A stretch of 64,000 bases of DNA from M3007 sp044230315 (GTDB taxonomy: Bacteria; Bacteroidota; Bacteroidia; Chitinophagales; Saprospiraceae), in NCBI GenBank assembly GCA_044230315.1, contig JBGARJ010000018.1, forward strand, positions 40,331-104,330, read 5' to 3'. The position numbers were made by a program, and so were the translations under genes. Of the stretch, positions 8,009 through 16,100 are shown in pieces. The notes under the pieces were generated by a model. That model did not search any database. It was not told the DNA's origin and saw only the letters and a list, made by a program, of their open reading frames with translations. Within the stretch, counting starts at the first letter, position 1. Every line of letters begins with the position of its first letter.

Positions 8009-10915
8009 ATGAGCAAGACTTTTCGTCTCCGGTTTTTTTTGTTGGCTGTTTCCGGCTTTTTGTTGCCGGAAATAATGCCGGCTCAAAGTGTCAACCTGGG
8101 CAATCCACCCGTACTCAATTACTCGAAACGGCAGTACAAGGCCGGCACACAGGTGTGGGACATTTCGCAAGATCCCAACGGCGTGATGTGGTTTGGCAAC
8201 AATGAAGGGCTCCTGGAATCGGATGGCATGCACTGGCGCTTGCACCCCCTGGCCAACCGGACGATCGTGCGTTCGGTGCGCGCCGCAGCCAATGGGCGCA
8301 TTTTTGTCGGCGGGCAGGACGAGTTCGGCTATTTCGCTCCGGAGTCCAACGGCGCCTTGCGGTACCATTCCCTGACCGGGCTCCTGCCGCCGGCCGAATT
8401 GCACTTTGGCGACGTCTGGAATATTGCCGTACGCCCCGAGGGAGTCTTCTTCCGGACCGACCATCAGGTGTACTGGTTTCACGATCCGCAACTGACACCT
8501 CTTTTTTCCAGCGGCAGTACCATGCACTTTATGGGCGAATGGCAGGGGAAGTTGCTGGTGCAAGACGGCGAGTCGAAGCTGTACCGGTTTGAAAACGGAC
8601 AGTTCCGGCCGCTCGGGCAACCCGCCGACTTCCGTTTCGGCATCCTGTCGGGTATCCTGCAATTTTCGCCCGATACCACCCTGGTCACCACCATTAAAAA
8701 CGGCATCTTCTTCTTCGATGGCAACCACTTCAGCCCCTGGAAAACGCCAGCCGATGCGTTCCTGAAAACCAACATCATTTTTTGCGCCGGCATGCTCAGC
8801 GACGGCAAGATCGCCATCGGTACTGCTCTCAACGGCCTCGTGACCATCGACCGCCAACGCCGTATCTTCCACCACCTCAACAAGAAGAACGGGTTGCAGA
8901 ACAACACCGTCCTGAGCCTCTTTGCCCCGCCAAACGGTGGGTTGTGGCTGGGGCTCGACAACGGGATCGACTTCGTGGATATCCTTTCCCCCTTCAGCAC
9001 TTTTTTCCCCGACGGCGAGTTGCAGGGCACGGGCTACACGGCACAGGTGCATGGCGGGAAAATTTATTTCGGCACCAACACGGGCCTGTACGCCACCGAT
9101 TGGGCTACCTATTATGCGCCCGGCGAACGGCAGCGGTTTGCGATGGTGGAACACTCGGAAGGGCAGGTTTGGAGCCTCAACGAAATCGACGGCAACTTGC
9201 TGATGGGGCACCACGAAGGCGCCTTCGAAGTGCGCGGCGGCAGCGCTCGTAAATTGACCAGCTTACAAGGGGTGTGGAAATTCGTGTCGCTTTCGCCCGA
9301 ATATGCCGTCGCCGGGCATTATAACGGGCTGGCCATTTTTAAAAAAACAGCCGCTGGATGGGCGTTCGAATCGACGCTCGGCGGCCTTACGGAAAGCAGC
9401 CGCCTGCTCGCCAAAGATACGGAAGGGAACATCTGGATGGCCCATCCCTACCGCGGGATCTACCGCATCCGGGTGAACCCGGGGCAGCGCAAACTGACGG
9501 CCGAGTTTTTCGACAAGCACAGCGGCCTGCCGTCCGACCTCGACAATCACCTCTTTCAAATGGGCCAAAACGTGGTTTTTACCGGTGAAACAGGGGTATT
9601 TGAATTTGACGAGTCACGGCACCGCTTTTTGCCCGACAGCAACTTTGAAGCGGTATTCGGACCCCAAACGCGGGTACGCTATTTGAAACAAGACCAACTG
9701 GGCAACATCTGGTATGCCACCGATCAGGAAACCGGCATGTTGCTCGTGGAAGAAAAAGCATTGGATAAAAAGGTTCGGCGGGTGCGCATCCCGGAACTGG
9801 CCAACAAGCTGACCCCCGGATTCCAGTTCATTCTGCCGGTTGACCGGCAAAACGTGTTTGTGGCTACCGACCGCGGCTTCATCCACTTCAACCCGTCTGC
9901 TTATTTCTCGCAGACCGATACGGCGCTGCGCCTGGTGTTGCACGAAGTGCGGCTCAAGAACGGCGCCGACAGCGTATTGTTCGGCGGCCACGCTGCAGAA
10001 GGGCAATCGCTGGATAAGGTGGTGCTCCCGGCCCGGCAAAATGCGTTGCTGTTCGCCTTTTCAGCGGCGGATTATCCGGGGAGTGAATTTGTACGGTACA
10101 GCCATATGCTGGAAGGCGCCGACAACGAGTGGTCGGCCTGGTCGGGGGAGACCGACATCGCGTTCAACAGCCTGGCGCCGGGCGACTATGTTTTGCACCT
10201 CAAGGCCCGCAACCAGCACGGTGTGGAAAGTGCGGTACGGTCCTTCCCGTTCAAGATACTCCCTCCCTGGTACGCCAGCCCCCTGGCGTATGGGTGCTAT
10301 TCCCTGTTGCTTGTCGCCCTCATGGCAGGTATTATCTACCGGCAGCAGCGCCGGTTTGCCATGGAAAAAAAAGGCATGGTCACCCTGCACCGGCATCGCG
10401 AAGCGTTGCACCAGGAACAGGTGCGCCATTCGGAAGAAGCCATCAACCGCCTGCAAAACGAAAAATTCGAGGCTGAAATCCGGCATAAAAACCAGGAACT
10501 TGCGTCGGCTACTCTGCACATCGTGCAAAAAAGCGAAATCCTGACCACGATCAAAAACGCGCTGGAAAAGATCAAAGACAAAGCCGTCATCAACCCCGAA
10601 CTGGAAAAGGAGATCTCCCTGCTCATCCGCATGCTTGAACAGGACGCCCGCACCGACGCCGACTGGGAACAGTTTTCCAGCCATTTCGACCAGGTGCACA
10701 GCGACTTTTTGAAACGCCTCGGCGAGCAGCACAGCCAACTCAGCCCCAATGATTTCAAACTGTGCGCTTACCTGCGGCTCAACCTGTCGAGCAAGGAAAT
10801 TGCTTCCCTGATGAATATCTCGCTGCGCGGCGTCGAATCGAACCGCTACCGCCTCCGCAAACGCCTGGGCCTGGATACCGAGGCCAACCTCACCGAATAC
10901 CTGATGCGGTTTTAA
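8009..10915 (+). CDS. Membrane-tethered LuxR-type sensor-regulator (propeller/Y_Y_Y)
   Basis: A 968-aa one-component regulator. The signal peptide ends MPAQ. Residues about 30-660 are beta-propeller (Reg_prop-like) blades with motifs such as VWDISQDPNGVMWFG and GNIWYATD. A triple-tyrosine Y_Y_Y domain follows (about 671-750), then one membrane segment SLLLVALMAGIIY (about 760-778) and a cytoplasmic coiled coil (about 785-850). A LuxR/GerE helix-turn-helix lies at about 911-960 (SSKEIASLMNISLRGVESNRYRLRK). There is no histidine-kinase or receiver domain, unlike classical hybrid two-component PUL regulators. A periplasmic ligand would be sensed by the propeller and act directly on the tethered DNA-binding domain. 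It diverges from the PUL, which is its probable target (inference). Confidence 0.88.
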   Translation: MSKTFRLRFFLLAVSGFLLPEIMPAQSVNLGNPPVLNYSKRQYKAGTQVWDISQDPNGVMWFGNNEGLLESDGMHWRLHPLANRTIVRSVRAAANGRIFVGGQDEFGYFAPESNGALRYHSLTGLLPPAELHFGDVWNIAVRPEGVFFRTDHQVYWFHDPQLTPLFSSGSTMHFMGEWQGKLLVQDGESKLYRFENGQFRPLGQPADFRFGILSGILQFSPDTTLVTTIKNGIFFFDGNHFSPWKTPADAFLKTNIIFCAGMLSDGKIAIGTALNGLVTIDRQRRIFHHLNKKNGLQNNTVLSLFAPPNGGLWLGLDNGIDFVDILSPFSTFFPDGELQGTGYTAQVHGGKIYFGTNTGLYATDWATYYAPGERQRFAMVEHSEGQVWSLNEIDGNLLMGHHEGAFEVRGGSARKLTSLQGVWKFVSLSPEYAVAGHYNGLAIFKKTAAGWAFESTLGGLTESSRLLAKDTEGNIWMAHPYRGIYRIRVNPGQRKLTAEFFDKHSGLPSDLDNHLFQMGQNVVFTGETGVFEFDESRHRFLPDSNFEAVFGPQTRVRYLKQDQLGNIWYATDQETGMLLVEEKALDKKVRRVRIPELANKLTPGFQFILPVDRQNVFVATDRGFIHFNPSAYFSQTDTALRLVLHEVRLKNGADSVLFGGHAAEGQSLDKVVLPARQNALLFAFSAADYPGSEFVRYSHMLEGADNEWSAWSGETDIAFNSLAPGDYVLHLKARNQHGVESAVRSFPFKILPPWYASPLAYGCYSLLLVALMAGIIYRQQRRFAMEKKGMVTLHRHREALHQEQVRHSEEAINRLQNEKFEAEIRHKNQELASATLHIVQKSEILTTIKNALEKIKDKAVINPELEKEISLLIRMLEQDARTDADWEQFSSHFDQVHSDFLKRLGEQHSQLSPNDFKLCAYLRLNLSSKEIASLMNISLRGVESNRYRLRKRLGLDTEANLTEYLMRF

Positions 10916-10947
10916 GAGACAATCCGCCCCATTGCGAGCCGGTATTT

Positions 10948-10978
10948 TTTGTTTGGATGAGCCGCTTCCGTACCTTGC
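10948..10978 (+). promoter_or_regulatory. Putative Bacteroidota promoter for the 11009 gene
   Basis: TTTG (10948-10951), 19 nt, then TACCTTGC (10971-10978) resembles the Bacteroidota sigma-ABfr consensus TTTG-N19-TAnnTTTG with two mismatches. It would give a leader of about 25 nt for the gene at 11009. Confidence 0.4.
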
Positions 10979-11008
10979 CTGGAAATTCAACCATCTTTTC
11001 GGAAAAAA

Positions 11009-12088
11009 ATGAAAGCAACAAGCCTGGTCTTTGTCTTCTCTCTGTTGGCTGGCCTGACGGCCGGCGTACAAGCCCAAACCGGCCGGCCCAGTACGGAACG
11101 GATCTGGAAAGACCTCTCCCGCCTGCCTCAAACCCTGCGCGACGAACTGAAAAAGTCCAGCTGGTGGAAAAGCACACCCGCCGGCCCCGTGCGGCTTGAC
11201 TCGGTGCTTACCCTCACACATTTCAGCAACGGCGAATTTTACCCCCTCAACAAAACGACGTATGAATACACCGCCGCCGGCGCAAGCGTACAATCCGATT
11301 ATGTCAACTACGGCCAGTGGGTCCTGCAAAAGCGCACCAAAATCAGCCGCGACCCGCAACAACGGATCGTGGAAGTGATCGAGGAAGAGCCCGATCCGAC
11401 GACCGGCGCCTTTCAACCGAGTACGCGGCTGAATTTCTACTGGCATGGCAAATCCGACAGCCAGTGCGATTCGGTGTTGACAAGTCAATGGGACGACCAA
11501 TGGCAACAATGGGAACCGGCTGACCGGCTGCTGTCGTTCTTTGATGCAAAAGGCCGGGAAACCGCCACCGAAACCTATCGATACACCGAAGGCTTCCAGG
11601 GCATCGGCATCCGGGAAGAATACCAGTACGACGCTTCCGGCGATATCGCCTTTACCCGCCAGCTGCTGTGGAAAAACGGCGCCTGGGCGCTCCTGGGTAA
11701 AGTAGAGTCGAAATTTGACCCGCAGCACCACGAAACCGCCCGCCAGGAAGACATTGCCCAGGGCGCCAAACGCTTTGCTTCGGTGCGCAAACTCAACCGC
11801 AGCTTTGACGAGAAAGGCAAACTGACCCGCGAAGAGCGCTTCAAATGGAACGAGTCGAGCAAAAGCTGGGCGCCGCTCAAAACCATCACCAAAGGCGCCA
11901 ACCCCGACACCCGCTCGGAATGGACGAACACGGAATCGTACAAACCCAACGCCTACTTTCAAAGCAAAGTAGAAACCTTTCGCCGCCGGAACGACGACCT
12001 CGTCGACCGCGAGGTACAATCCACCCTGCATCCGGATTCCAAAAACTGGCAAGTCCTCAGCGAAACGCGGTACTTCTATTCGCATTGA
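11009..12088 (+). CDS. Secreted protein of unknown function
   Basis: A 359-aa protein with a signal peptide ending GVQAQ. I recognise no family. After a charged linker it consists of repeated aromatic, hydrophilic strands of the kind YEYTAAG, YQYDASG, RYFYSH and W(R/K)..W, reminiscent of YD-type or DUF3836-like repeats in secreted Bacteroidota proteins. There are no catalytic motifs, no lipobox and no T9SS tail, so it is probably periplasmic or released. It follows the LuxR-type regulator on the same strand after 93 bp with its own plausible promoter. It converges on the PD40 gene with 33 bp between stops; an imperfect stem (12088-12094 with 12112-12118) lies there but lacks a T-run. Function is unknown. 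Confidence 0.75.
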   Translation: MKATSLVFVFSLLAGLTAGVQAQTGRPSTERIWKDLSRLPQTLRDELKKSSWWKSTPAGPVRLDSVLTLTHFSNGEFYPLNKTTYEYTAAGASVQSDYVNYGQWVLQKRTKISRDPQQRIVEVIEEEPDPTTGAFQPSTRLNFYWHGKSDSQCDSVLTSQWDDQWQQWEPADRLLSFFDAKGRETATETYRYTEGFQGIGIREEYQYDASGDIAFTRQLLWKNGAWALLGKVESKFDPQHHETARQEDIAQGAKRFASVRKLNRSFDEKGKLTREERFKWNESSKSWAPLKTITKGANPDTRSEWTNTESYKPNAYFQSKVETFRRRNDDLVDREVQSTLHPDSKNWQVLSETRYFYSH

Positions 12089-12121
12089 TGCGCCCTCCGG
12101 GGCCTGTGGGCGGCGCATGGA

Positions 12122-14104
12122 TCAATGCTCCATATGCACCGCCCACAAATCCCTCTTTCCGTCCGCATTTTCCACGCTACACCACGCATGGCGCCCATCG
12201 GGCGATACCGTGCTGAACCCGCGGTGCCCAATGACGTGGTTGATCTCTTTGCCGAGGTTTTCCGGCCGGGTCCAGTGCGTCCAGTCGGCGTCGGTATGCC
12301 GCGCAACAAAGAGGTCGTTGCGCCCCAGACCAGGGTAACCGGTGCTGGTGTAACAGAGCGTTTTGCCATCGGCGCTGAGGCAAGGACTGGCCTCGTCGCC
12401 CTCGGTATTCACCGTGGCGCCCAGGGCATACGGCCGGCTCCAAAGCCCGGTGGAGCGATCGCGAATACTGACGAAGAGATCGAGGTCGGGCGCCTGGGTG
12501 GCGCTGCCGGCGGTATAAGCGCCCTCCAGCAACAGCGTGTCGCCCGAGGCGCTGAGACAGCCTTTCCCGATCACGGCAATACCGCTCACGGGCAAAGGTT
12601 CCGGGGCGCTCCAATCCATTTCCGGGTTATTGCGCCGGCTGGTGTGCAACCGCCCGTCGATGAACAACAACAAGGTGCTCCCGTCGGCGCTGATCGACAA
12701 CGGGGCCTGATCGCCCGGACCTGAGAGGATACGCACCAGGGCCGGCGGCGTCCAGTCGTTGCGGGCCGAATCCCAATGCGACCGGTAAACATCCTGCCCG
12801 TCAAGGTTGTCGGGCCGGCCGCTGGCTGCGAAAAGGATCAACTGGCCGTCTGGTGAAACTACCGGGTTCGATTCGTCGCCTTCCGGGGTGTTGAGCACCG
12901 GCAATTCCTGCCAGGTTACCTGCCGGCCGGGCTGTTCCAGCACGTGCCGTTTGCCCCTGATCCAGCGCTGTACCCGCCGCTGGTAATCAAAATTGGAATG
13001 GCAGCCGGCTGGCAGCGTATCGGGGAAATATGGCTGGGCGCCTTCGAGCAGTTGCGCGGCGCTGGTATAGCAGGTTTGTTGGAGGAAAAATTGAAAACTT
13101 TCTTCGAGCAGCCGGTAGGCGGAGTAGCGCGGGGCGTACCCGCGGAGGTACGACAATGCCTGTTCGAGCGCGGCGGCGGTGTCTTGCAGGGCGGCGCCCG
13201 ATTGCAACTGCCCGCGGAGCACATTGCGCTGGCGCAGGTCGAGGAGTTGTTGCTGTTGCACCGGGGAGAGCCGGGCCGTACTGTCGGGGTTGGCCGAACG
13301 GTCGGCAATTGCATTGAGCAGCGCAATTTCCAGGGCCGTCCAGCGGTTGGCAGTGTGCGCATCCAGCAGATCGGAAAGGCTGCCCCGGCACAGCACGGGT
13401 TGAAGGGTGTCGCGCCAGCAATCGCGGCTCACAAAAGTACCGGGATGATCGGCGGCAAAACGGTCGAGGTGGCAGGGACCGTACTGTTCCAGAAAAGCCG
13501 GCCAGAGCCGGTCAGCCATCCCGCGGGTTTTGCCATAGTTGTCCGGCAATACCCAACCGGTGTACCGCCGCAGGATCGCCGTCATCACATCGTAATCGCG
13601 GGAGTCGAGTTGCGCATTTACGATGTCCAGGCTGGCTGCCTGTATTTCGGGCTCCAGCACCGGAAGCGGCTTGGGGAAGGCTTCCGACAGCGCGTCGATG
13701 GCCGGCAGAGTACCTTGCGCCCGGGTGTACGCCACGGCCCAGCGCTGGGTTTGCACCCGCAGGTCGAGCACGGCAGCGGTATCCACACCGTACTTGCGCT
13801 GATACCGCCGGGCCAGGCGCCGGTTCAACTGCCGGACCAGGCTGTCGGTCTCGTGCAGCGAATGGTCGATGGCCGCTAAACCCGGTAAATCCCGGGTATT
13901 GGCAAGCCGCATCCTGGCCAGAAAGTATCGGGCGGCGGCGGCGTGTTTTCGATGGCTGCGGTACCGTTCAAACGTGGCCTGAGCGGCAGCGAAGTCCTGC
14001 CGGGAGTAATATTTATAGCCTTTTCTAAACGACTGGGCTGAGAGGGGAAGTCCGGAACACACGAACAGGATCAGGGTGGTCAGGAGTATGGTTTTGTATT
14101 TCAT
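12122..14104 (-). CDS. Periplasmic PD40/TolB-like propeller protein with TPR N-terminus
   Basis: A 660-aa exported protein. The ATG at 14104 starts a signal peptide ending LPLSAQ; the frame is open to 14161 but the extra residues are not signal-like. The N-terminal half (about 20-390) is helical and TPR-like (SFRKGYKYYSRQDFAAAQATF). The C-terminal half (about 400-660) has WD40-like PD40 blades: NPVVSPDGQLILFAASG, PLSISADGSTLLLF and SPCLSADGKTLCYTSTG. This resembles the TPR-PD40 part of Bacteroidota proteins that usually carry a C-terminal OmpA domain (PorE-like), but no OmpA domain is present, so peptidoglycan anchoring is not supported. A role as a periplasmic scaffold or carbohydrate sensor is possible; I cannot choose. 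Confidence 0.75.
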   Translation of the reverse strand: MKYKTILLTTLILFVCSGLPLSAQSFRKGYKYYSRQDFAAAQATFERYRSHRKHAAAARYFLARMRLANTRDLPGLAAIDHSLHETDSLVRQLNRRLARRYQRKYGVDTAAVLDLRVQTQRWAVAYTRAQGTLPAIDALSEAFPKPLPVLEPEIQAASLDIVNAQLDSRDYDVMTAILRRYTGWVLPDNYGKTRGMADRLWPAFLEQYGPCHLDRFAADHPGTFVSRDCWRDTLQPVLCRGSLSDLLDAHTANRWTALEIALLNAIADRSANPDSTARLSPVQQQQLLDLRQRNVLRGQLQSGAALQDTAAALEQALSYLRGYAPRYSAYRLLEESFQFFLQQTCYTSAAQLLEGAQPYFPDTLPAGCHSNFDYQRRVQRWIRGKRHVLEQPGRQVTWQELPVLNTPEGDESNPVVSPDGQLILFAASGRPDNLDGQDVYRSHWDSARNDWTPPALVRILSGPGDQAPLSISADGSTLLLFIDGRLHTSRRNNPEMDWSAPEPLPVSGIAVIGKGCLSASGDTLLLEGAYTAGSATQAPDLDLFVSIRDRSTGLWSRPYALGATVNTEGDEASPCLSADGKTLCYTSTGYPGLGRNDLFVARHTDADWTHWTRPENLGKEINHVIGHRGFSTVSPDGRHAWCSVENADGKRDLWAVHMEH

Positions 14105-14162
14105 TTTCCAAACAGTAGTCCGGCAGGTTTTGCAAAGCGTTAAAGATGAAACCCGGCACATG

Positions 14163-14239
14163 TTGTTGGCGAGGACACCAACAACGGCGTTAAGGCTTGA
14201 TTTTCAACGGAATGCCGCTGTTGGCGTCCTGCCAACAGC
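14163..14239. other. Two related hairpins between AKR and PD40 genes
   Basis: Two inverted repeats sharing the core GTTGG/CCAAC lie in the 211-bp gap. One is TTGTTGG (14163-14169) with CCAACAA (14178-14184). The other is a perfect 9-bp stem GCTGTTGGC (14217-14225) with GCCAACAGC (14231-14239). Neither is followed by a T-run on the minus strand. They may be operator half-sites or RNA hairpins in the PD40 leader. Confidence 0.35.
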
Positions 14240-14315
14240 AGAATACACCGGACTATTGACAAAATTAGGCAACAAAAGACCGGCTTCCAACCCGTTTGGC
14301 ATTCCCGCCTCGCCG

Positions 14316-15302
14316 TTATTTGTCTACATACCGGTAACTGGCTTCGTTGTACCGGTCGCCGACGTTGGGGTATTGCTTCAGTACCTCTTCGACGGCCAGC
14401 AGGTCGGCTGGCGTCAGGTGAAAGTCGACAGCGGCGGCATTTTCCCGGAGATAACGCTCCTTTTTGGTGCCGGGGATGGGAATGATATGCTCCCCTTGGG
14501 CCAACAACCAGGCCAGAGCCAATTGGGAGGCCGTGCCGCCTTTGGATTCGGCGAATGCCGCCAGAGCGGCCGCCAGTTTCGTGTTGTTGTCTTCATGCGC
14601 CTGCTGGTACCGCGGCAGCGTACGGCGGAAATCGTTGGCCGGCAATTCGTCCATTTTAAGCGTGTTGGTGACCAGCCCCCGAGCCAAAGGGCTGAACGCC
14701 ACAAAACTGACTCCCAGCGCCTGGCAGGCAGGCAGTATCTCCTGCTCCACCCCGCGCGTGAGCAGGGAATATTCGCTTTGCAAGGCACTGACGGGGTGCA
14801 CCGCGCATGCGCGCCGCAGCGTGTTGGCCGAAACTTCCGACAGGCCCAGAAAGCGGACTTTACCAGCCTGCACCAGGTCGGCCATGGCGCCCACCGTTTC
14901 TTCCACCGGCACATTGGGGTCGATGCGGTGGGCGTAATACAGGTCGATGACGTCGGTTTTCAACCGTTTCAGGCTGAGCTCCACGGCTTGTTTGATATAT
15001 GCCGGCGAGCAGTTCAATTCGCTGGCCAGGCCCGACGCGTCCAGCCGGAATCCAAATTTGGTGGCGATAAAAACCTTTTCGCGCCTCGGCGCCAACACTT
15101 GCGAAACCAGGATCTCGTTTTGCCCGTTGGCGTACATATCGGCGGTATCCCAGAAATTGATCCCCAGTTCAAGGGCGGCTTCCAGGGTAGCCACCGCCTG
15201 TTTTGCGTCGGCAGGTACGCCATAGCCGTGGTTCAGGACCATACAGCCCAGGCCTATGGCCGAAACATCGATGCCGGTTTTGCCTAATTTACGGTATTGC
15301 AT
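14316..15302 (-). CDS. Aldo/keto reductase
   Basis: NADPH-dependent aldo/keto reductase of 328 aa, a full-length (beta/alpha)8 member resembling the AKR13/YhdN-like group. The tetrad residues are visible: Asp and Tyr in FWDTADMYANGQ, Lys in FIATKFGF and His in YYAHRIDP. The cofactor-binding end shows PIPGTKKERYLRENAAA. The ATG at 15302 gives the standard N-terminus MQYRKLGKTGIDVS; an upstream in-frame start at 15431 would add residues unlike the family. It is cytoplasmic and probably reduces aldehydes or ketones; the substrate cannot be predicted. It is divergent from the lipoprotein gene at 15601. Confidence 0.93.
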   Translation of the reverse strand: MQYRKLGKTGIDVSAIGLGCMVLNHGYGVPADAKQAVATLEAALELGINFWDTADMYANGQNEILVSQVLAPRREKVFIATKFGFRLDASGLASELNCSPAYIKQAVELSLKRLKTDVIDLYYAHRIDPNVPVEETVGAMADLVQAGKVRFLGLSEVSANTLRRACAVHPVSALQSEYSLLTRGVEQEILPACQALGVSFVAFSPLARGLVTNTLKMDELPANDFRRTLPRYQQAHEDNNTKLAAALAAFAESKGGTASQLALAWLLAQGEHIIPIPGTKKERYLRENAAAVDFHLTPADLLAVEEVLKQYPNVGDRYNEASYRYVDK

Positions 15303-15543
15303 GATTGTGTTAAGTGGTGAAAGACAAATATCGGTTGAATACCCGACTCTTGCTGTTAGTGATTGAGGCCCTAGTGGACCGGACGGCCCACTGGGGTCGC
15401 ATGAATCAATAGCCGCGTTGGCCCGAACCATTTTCTACCACAACATCGTCGCGGAGTACTGCTTTCCGACCGGAACAACGCTGGCCGAAAACCGGTCATT
15501 TTCCAGGTTGAGGCGTCCCTTTTACCCGTTCGGCGCTTTTCGT

Positions 15544-15574
15544 TTGGAGCGGGGAGCCGTCTGCGGCACCTTTG
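15544..15574 (+). promoter_or_regulatory. Putative promoter for the 15601 lipoprotein gene
   Basis: TTGG (15544-15547), 19 nt, CACCTTTG (15567-15574) matches the Bacteroidota TTTG-N19-TAnnTTTG pattern closely. The ATG lies 26 nt downstream. Confidence 0.55.
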
Positions 15575-15600
15575 TCCCGTCACCAAAACTTGATTCATTC

Positions 15601-16014
15601 ATGAAAAATATTCTGTTCTTAATCATCCTCTTTGCGCTGTCGATAGCAGCGTGCAGCAAATCGCCGGACGACAACTCCAGCCCCTCCAACCCGCAACTCA
15701 GCGGCACCAAATGGGTGGTTTCGTATTTCTGGGACAAAGACAAGGAAGAAACCTCCAATTTCAGCGGCTACTCCTTCGAGTTCAATTCCGACGGCACCCT
15801 AACCGCCTTCCAGCCTTCCGGGGCAAAAACGACGGGCCTTTGGAGCGCCCATTTCGACGACAGCGCCGATAAGTTGCTGATTGTGTTGTCGGGGGTGTCT
15901 CCGCTCGACGACCTGAACCAGGACTGGGTCATCCTGGAAAAAACAGACACCGTGATGAAGTTGAAAGATGACAACACATCCCACTTGGAGGAAATTCATT
16001 TCAAGAAAATCTGA
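15601..16014 (+). CDS. Lipocalin-like small lipoprotein
   Basis: A 137-aa lipoprotein with Cys18 in LSIAAC and a charged, disordered linker (SKSPDDNSSPSNP). A compact beta-rich domain follows: the opening LSGTKWVVSYFWD, then FEFNSDGTL, GLWSAHFDDSADKLLIVL, WVILEKTDTVMKLKD and a final strand. The order W-x-V, FNSDGTL, WxI and a last strand after a 'hydrophobic-K-D' turn is typical of lipocalin-like or META-type Bacteroidota lipoproteins. It probably sits in the outer membrane facing the periplasm; ligand unknown. It stands alone with its own promoter and terminator. Confidence 0.78.
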   Translation: MKNILFLIILFALSIAACSKSPDDNSSPSNPQLSGTKWVVSYFWDKDKEETSNFSGYSFEFNSDGTLTAFQPSGAKTTGLWSAHFDDSADKLLIVLSGVSPLDDLNQDWVILEKTDTVMKLKDDNTSHLEEIHFKKI

Positions 16015-16062
16015 CCCTCCTCCGTCCGGACGGGTAAGCCCTCACAGGGCGTTGTACATCAA

Positions 16063-16100
16063 AGCGGCTGTCCGTGCTCTGCGGCAGCCGCTCCTTTTTT
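16063..16100 (+). terminator. Rho-independent terminator after 15601 gene
   Basis: Perfect 8-bp stem AGCGGCTG (16063-16070) with CAGCCGCT (16085-16092), then CC and six T residues (16095-16100). It overlaps the stop codon of the convergent gene starting at 19812. Confidence 0.75.

Noticed and set aside
15369..15396. Hairpin CCCTAGTGG ... CCACTGGGG in the AKR/lipoprotein gap as a terminator
   Set aside because: It lies between divergent gene starts and has no T-run on either strand. It might be an operator, but nothing else supports that.
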